IMG/VR virus record: IMGVR_UViG_3300025108_000127
Coordinates: 1 to 40,905 of that record
From: a virus
Reading direction: 5' to 3' (one strand)
DNA: 40,905 nt
Shown: positions 38,449 to 40,905 of the stretch, piece after piece
How positions within the stretch are numbered: position 1 is the first letter of the stretch
How the letters are laid out: each line of letters begins with the position of its first letter
The notes under the pieces: generated by a model
Databases searched by the model: none
The model's input: the letters and a program-made list of their open reading frames with translations, nothing else
What the model was told of the DNA's origin: nothing
Position numbers and translations under genes: made by a program

Positions 38449-39365
38449 TCGATTACCGCCTCCGCACCGGTGAGATACTTGGCGTTGTCGTTAGATAGCG
38501 GGTTGTTAGTCTCCCGTTCCTCGAACAAGTCCTCCGCGAACATATACTTGAGCACGTCGTCGACCTTCTTGGTCAGCGTTGCAGGCTTTATTGATTTGAC
38601 GCGCTTATATGTGTTGGCCGGAGGCGCATACTGATACTCCGAGTGCAAGGCCATAGGTAGCAGGTAGTCTAGCGCCTCGTCCCACTGGGACTGGTCTAGC
38701 ATGAGGGCGTGCAGCTGCCCTGCGGTTATGGTCGTGCGCCCGTCGAACGTACTCCAAGTCTTATCCTCGTAAGTCTCTGGGTCGATCATCTTGGCCGCGG
38801 CTCGGGCGAACTTGGTGAACTTCTCCACCTCCTTGCGCCGCATCCCCATCTGGGCGCGCTTGAGGTAGTAGCCGTACTGCTTGGGTGCATCGACAAACTC
38901 GAAGTATTTACCCTGCGTGTCCGTCCCCTCGACCATGCGTATCTTCACGACGTTGTCGTCCTTAATCACTGTTGTAGCATTCTTAAGCTCAATGACGGTG
39001 TTGCCCTTGCGACTGTAAGCTCGCACTAATGAGCGGCTGTAGTAGGCGGTCGGCATGAATAGGCCATCGATGAAGCTATGCGTGGTGTTAGTGCTCCACC
39101 CTTCGAGGTTGATAATAATCTCCCCATTAGACAGGAAGGTCACCACGTCAGTGTCATACAATCTGCAAGCCACCGCATCAAGCGCACCCTGCTTCGACGG
39201 GTATGAGACTCTAACGATCTGCATGTGCTTCTTGCGCCTTCCGTTGGCCGTGTTGCATATAGGCCGTAGGTTGTCGCTGCCCCGTATCGGGGTGATTGAG
39301 TTGTAGTGCATCAGGGCTGCACGGTAGGTGTGCAGTTGGGGTAGATCAGTTACGTTTCCGAACAT
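38445..39365 (-). CDS. Unknown protein of the AAA+/VWA cluster (306 aa)
   Basis: 306 residues, no recognised domain. Features seen: LHTYRAALMHYNSITPIRGS at the start, beta-rich centre (DVVTFLSNGEIIINLEGWST and HSFIDGLFMPTAYYSR), a basic helical stretch (YLKRAQMGMRRKEVEKFTK, about 167-186), and a polar C-terminus. The strand-turn pattern with NGEIIINLEGW suggests a nucleic-acid or ligand-binding beta domain but this is weak. The leader carries the 19-bp palindrome 16 bases before the ATG with AGGAGAACGAC as Shine-Dalgarno. Coupled to the 62-aa gene downstream. Confidence 0.65.
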   Translation of the reverse strand: MFGNVTDLPQLHTYRAALMHYNSITPIRGSDNLRPICNTANGRRKKHMQIVRVSYPSKQGALDAVACRLYDTDVVTFLSNGEIIINLEGWSTNTTHSFIDGLFMPTAYYSRSLVRAYSRKGNTVIELKNATTVIKDDNVVKIRMVEGTDTQGKYFEFVDAPKQYGYYLKRAQMGMRRKEVEKFTKFARAAAKMIDPETYEDKTWSTFDGRTTITAGQLHALMLDQSQWDEALDYLLPMALHSEYQYAPPANTYKRVKSIKPATLTKKVDDVLKYMFAEDLFEERETNNPLSNDNAKYLTGAEAVIE

Positions 39366-39381
39366 TGTCGTTCTCCTGTTG

Positions 39382-39400
39382 AACCTACAAATTGTAGGTT
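39382..39400. repeat. 19-bp palindrome copy 5
   Basis: AACCTACAAATTGTAGGTT, arms of 9. In the leader of the 306-aa gene. Confidence 0.95.
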
Positions 39401-39411
39401 AGTTGGTTGGT

Positions 39412-39597
39412 TTACTTTCTTTTCTCTGGCACTTCCTGTGCCTTGTCTGCGGCATGTTGGTCTGCCGCCCACCGCTTGAGCACGCCTAAGTCGTACTCCG
39501 CCAGTAACTCACCTAGCGTTATGCCTGCTTTACTATTAGTAGCTACATCATCTGCTTCTGGCAGACTGTCAGCGTAGGTCTTGAATCCTTCTCTCAT
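39412..39597 (-). CDS. Small helical protein (61 aa)
   Basis: 61 residues from ATG 39597, which overlaps the upstream stop (ATGA); an in-frame start at 39708 would lie deep inside the neighbour and give a different, unlikely N-terminus. The sequence is mostly helical (TLGELLAEYDLGVLKRWAAD) and ends in a basic KAQEVPEKRK tail. No family recognised. Confidence 0.6.
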   Translation of the reverse strand: MREGFKTYADSLPEADDVATNSKAGITLGELLAEYDLGVLKRWAADQHAADKAQEVPEKRK

Positions 39598-39848
39598 AGC
39601 AACATCCCCAAAAACACTAGGCAGTAGATGCCTGTCAGAAAGCCAACGGTGAACAGTGCGCGGCCTGCCCATACCAAAGCAGGCACAGGTGCTGCCTCGT
39701 CTGCCCAACGGTAGCGGTTCTCTGGGTCGTGGATGTTAAGGTCACGCGGGAAACATATCTGGTCGGTGCGCCACTTGGTCATGCGCTCGTGTATCTTTTC
39801 CTTACCTTCAGCCATCTTTCGCAATTCTTCTACTTTCTTATTCATCAT
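39594..39848 (-). CDS. Small single-span membrane protein
   Basis: 84 residues. An N-terminal charged helix (VEELRKMAEGKEKIHERMTK) leads into an acidic linker and a C-terminal transmembrane helix (about residues 58-84, LVWAGRALFTVGFLTGIYCL). The ATG overlaps the zinc-ribbon gene stop. As the only membrane protein in this cluster, it could anchor the AAA+/VWA machine to the inner membrane; this is inference. Confidence 0.6.
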   Translation of the reverse strand: MMNKKVEELRKMAEGKEKIHERMTKWRTDQICFPRDLNIHDPENRYRWADEAAPVPALVWAGRALFTVGFLTGIYCLVFLGMLL

Positions 39849-40048
39849 GTCGTCCTCTTAGGGTTGGTTGTCTTAAGCGTATCTGGGTTGGTGATTAACT
39901 GGTAGTTACCCTTGCTGTACTCTTGGGCAACGCACCATCCCATCCGCGCTTGCTTTGCTGCACGCTCACCGCATGATAGGCAGGTTGTGAATCCCGCTGC
40001 TCTGCGCTGATCGTGGTACTGCTCACTGCACACTCTGCATGTCGCCAT
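39845..40048 (-). CDS. Zinc-ribbon protein
   Basis: 67 residues with two Cys pairs: Cys4/Cys7 (TCRVCSEQY) and Cys23/Cys26 (TTCLSCGERA), an archetypal zinc ribbon, then a tail with SKGNYQLITNPDTLKTTNPK. Small phage proteins with this order (ribbon followed by K-G-N-Y/V) are common, function unknown. The palindrome leader and AGGAGAACACTATG start are shared with cluster neighbours; it overlaps the membrane protein gene by four bases. Confidence 0.75.
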   Translation of the reverse strand: MATCRVCSEQYHDQRRAAGFTTCLSCGERAAKQARMGWCVAQEYSKGNYQLITNPDTLKTTNPKRTT

Positions 40049-40063
40049 AGTGTTCTCCTGTTT

Positions 40064-40082
40064 AACCTACAAGTTGTAGGTT
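40064..40082. repeat. 19-bp palindrome copy 6
   Basis: AACCTACAAGTTGTAGGTT, arms of 9, central G. In the leader of the zinc-ribbon gene. Confidence 0.95.
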
Positions 40083-40084
40083 GG

Positions 40085-40297
40085 TTACGCCTCTTCGACT
40101 TCCTCGAAGAAATAATAGTCGGCGGCGTAGTCATACCAAACCTGCACGCCATTGATTGGGTCGCCCTCAGCTCGAGAGTGGGTTGGCTTGGGTTGCTCGG
40201 TTACCTCGCTTTCGCTGAATATTGCGCCGTCCACACAGATAAGCTGTGCGTCTACTAGGCTCGGGTCGTTCTGCAAAATGAAATCAAATAACTTCAT
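40085..40297 (-). CDS. Small acidic protein, first gene of the leftward cluster
   Basis: 70 residues, acidic (VWYDYAADYYFFEEVEEA at the end), with LFDFILQNDPSLVDAQLI near the start and GDPINGVQVW in the middle. No recognised family. It is the first gene after the promoter at 40400-40428, so it should be the earliest product of the cluster; such first genes are often host takeover proteins. The leader holds one 19-bp palindrome and two GTACCAC half-sites. Confidence 0.65.
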   Translation of the reverse strand: MKLFDFILQNDPSLVDAQLICVDGAIFSESEVTEQPKPTHSRAEGDPINGVQVWYDYAADYYFFEEVEEA

Positions 40298-40313
40298 GGT
40301 CGTTCTCCTGTTG

Positions 40314-40332
40314 AACCTACAAATTGTAGGTT
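40314..40332. repeat. 19-bp palindrome copy 7
   Basis: AACCTACAAATTGTAGGTT, arms of 9. In the leader of the 70-aa gene, 16 bases from the ATG. Confidence 0.95.
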
Positions 40333-40340
40333 GGTTTTCT

Positions 40341-40786
40341 GTGGTACTGCTTAGGTATTGTTATACGAGAGCGTGGTACGATTCTCTAGTATTTAGTATA
40401 TTGTACCACAGTGTGGTACGTTTGTCAAGTCGGGCGGGGTATTGTTATAAATAAGCGGGTATTATTATACGATTATTACGAGGGGCTATAATAATGTGGT
40501 ACGTGAAGAGGCCGCGTAAACAAAGGGCTGTAGAGGGTTTTTCTTATATTATTATATTATTATGTAAAATAGAGAAGAGCACGACATAGTTTCATACTTA
40601 ATGGGTTTTCCGACTTATGCGAGAGAGGGGAAGAGACTAGGTATTTATGGGAGTACGCTCTAAAAACGCATAATAATGTAATAATACGACTTTCTCCTTG
40701 TACTTCAGCAACTTACAGGCGCAACTTAAACATAATGTTAGGATTACCGTGTAACATTGTGGTACAACAGCAGCAAACAGTGGTAC
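40341..40786 (+). repeat. Cluster of GTGGTAC half-sites
   Basis: GTGGTAC occurs at 40341-40347, 40373-40379, 40413-40419 (half of the promoter palindrome), 40496-40502, 40759-40765 and 40780-40786, all the same way round. I noted only a few scattered copies elsewhere in the window. They match the arms of the two promoter palindromes and are likely extra binding sites for the same regulator. Confidence 0.8.
40400..40428 (-). promoter_or_regulatory. Operator-bearing sigma70 promoter of the leftward cluster
   Basis: Minus strand: -35 TTGACA (40423-40428), 17-base spacer, -10 TACAAT (40400-40405). The spacer holds the identical palindrome GTACCACAGTGTGGTAC (40403-40419) seen at 38237-38253. Predicted start about 40393, giving a leader of about 95 bases to the 70-aa gene. 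Confidence 0.82.
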
Positions 40787-40830
40787 AGCAGCAGCTTCTA
40801 CCTGCAACAACTATCATCAACTACTATCAC

Positions 40831-40845
40831 CGCGAAAATTTCGCG
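40831..40845. repeat. 15-bp perfect palindrome
   Basis: CGCGAAAATTTCGCG, arms of 7 around one base, near the right end and 12 bases from the terminator T-tract. It could be a protein site or an extra hairpin ahead of the terminator. Single copy in the window. Confidence 0.8.
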
Positions 40846-40857
40846 AGAGCCAGACAC

Positions 40858-40887
40858 AAAAAAGCCCACCGTTTTACTGGTGGGCTT
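40858..40887 (-). terminator. Rho-independent terminator for leftward transcription from outside
   Basis: GCCCACC/GGTGGGC stem (40864-40870 with 40879-40885, eight-base loop, two more A-T pairs) followed on the minus strand by six T. It would end a transcript coming from the right of the window. Confidence 0.88.
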
Positions 40888-40905
40888 GGGTGGGCGAACA
40901 CTTAG

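Larger units (their letters stand above)
40298..40905. other. Intergenic control region with AT-rich segment
   Basis: 608 bases without a credible gene. It contains the cluster promoter, six GTGGTAC motifs in the same orientation, an AT-rich stretch (about 40440-40700, runs of TATTATTAT and AATAATGT), a perfect 15-base palindrome and a leftward terminator. The AT-rich part with flanking short repeats could be a replication origin, but no known origin motif is visible. A TATAAT at 40487-40492 on the plus strand has only a poor -35. Confidence 0.8.

Noticed and set aside
1-40905. tRNA genes
   Set aside because: I scanned for T-arm motifs on both strands and found only chance matches inside genes without a cloverleaf.

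Overview
The window reads as most of the genome of a tailed DNA phage, most likely a short-tailed (podovirus-like) virulent phage of a marine proteobacterium. The host and habitat are inference, from tail and internal-virion protein styles familiar from marine phages. Coding density is near total, there are no tRNA genes, no integrase and no terminase, portal or capsid gene in view, and the first gene is cut by the left edge, so the head-packaging genes must lie outside.

Layout. Positions 1-20301 are one rightward late block. It holds two tail-fibre-like beta-propeller genes (2-3474), small membrane and lysis genes with a class 3 lipase, a lipoprotein and a T4-type lysozyme (3477-6125), then structural genes and three large internal-virion/ejection proteins, including a lytic transglycosylase (12172-14826) and an 1824-aa protein with an HExxH centre (14827-20301). 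From there to the right edge everything is leftward. The rightward and leftward blocks meet at overlapping stop codons in a TTAA at 20298-20301.

Positions 20298-33734 are the replication block: prim-pol/helicase, HTH protein, ssDNA-binding protein fused to a Cys-rich domain, SNF2-type helicase, HNH-like basic protein, two PD-(D/E)XK nucleases, an SNase-like nuclease, a SleB-type hydrolase, a malonyl-CoA-decarboxylase/GNAT-like protein, a DUF3310 protein, family A DNA polymerase and a VRR-NUC nuclease. Most starts overlap the preceding stop (ATGA or TAATG), so translation is coupled. Three microgenes (42, 46 and 51 aa) sit in the joints.

Positions 33735-40905 are the most unusual part. A leftward cluster encodes a MoxR-type AAA+ ATPase, a protein joining an HExxH domain to a VWA/MIDAS domain, several large proteins I do not recognise, a zinc-ribbon protein and a ribbon-helix-helix DNA-binding protein. 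Six leaders in this cluster carry the same 19-bp palindrome (AACCTACAANTTGTAGGTT type) directly 5' of the Shine-Dalgarno; a seventh copy lies after the last gene, beside an intrinsic terminator. Two strong sigma70-type promoters in this cluster carry an identical 17-bp palindrome (GTACCACAGTGTGGTAC) between -35 and -10. Five extra GTGGTAC half-sites crowd the right-hand intergenic region, and three 19-bp tandem repeats open the leader of the AAA+ gene. I take this regulated AAA+/VWA cluster as the best candidate for an undescribed system.
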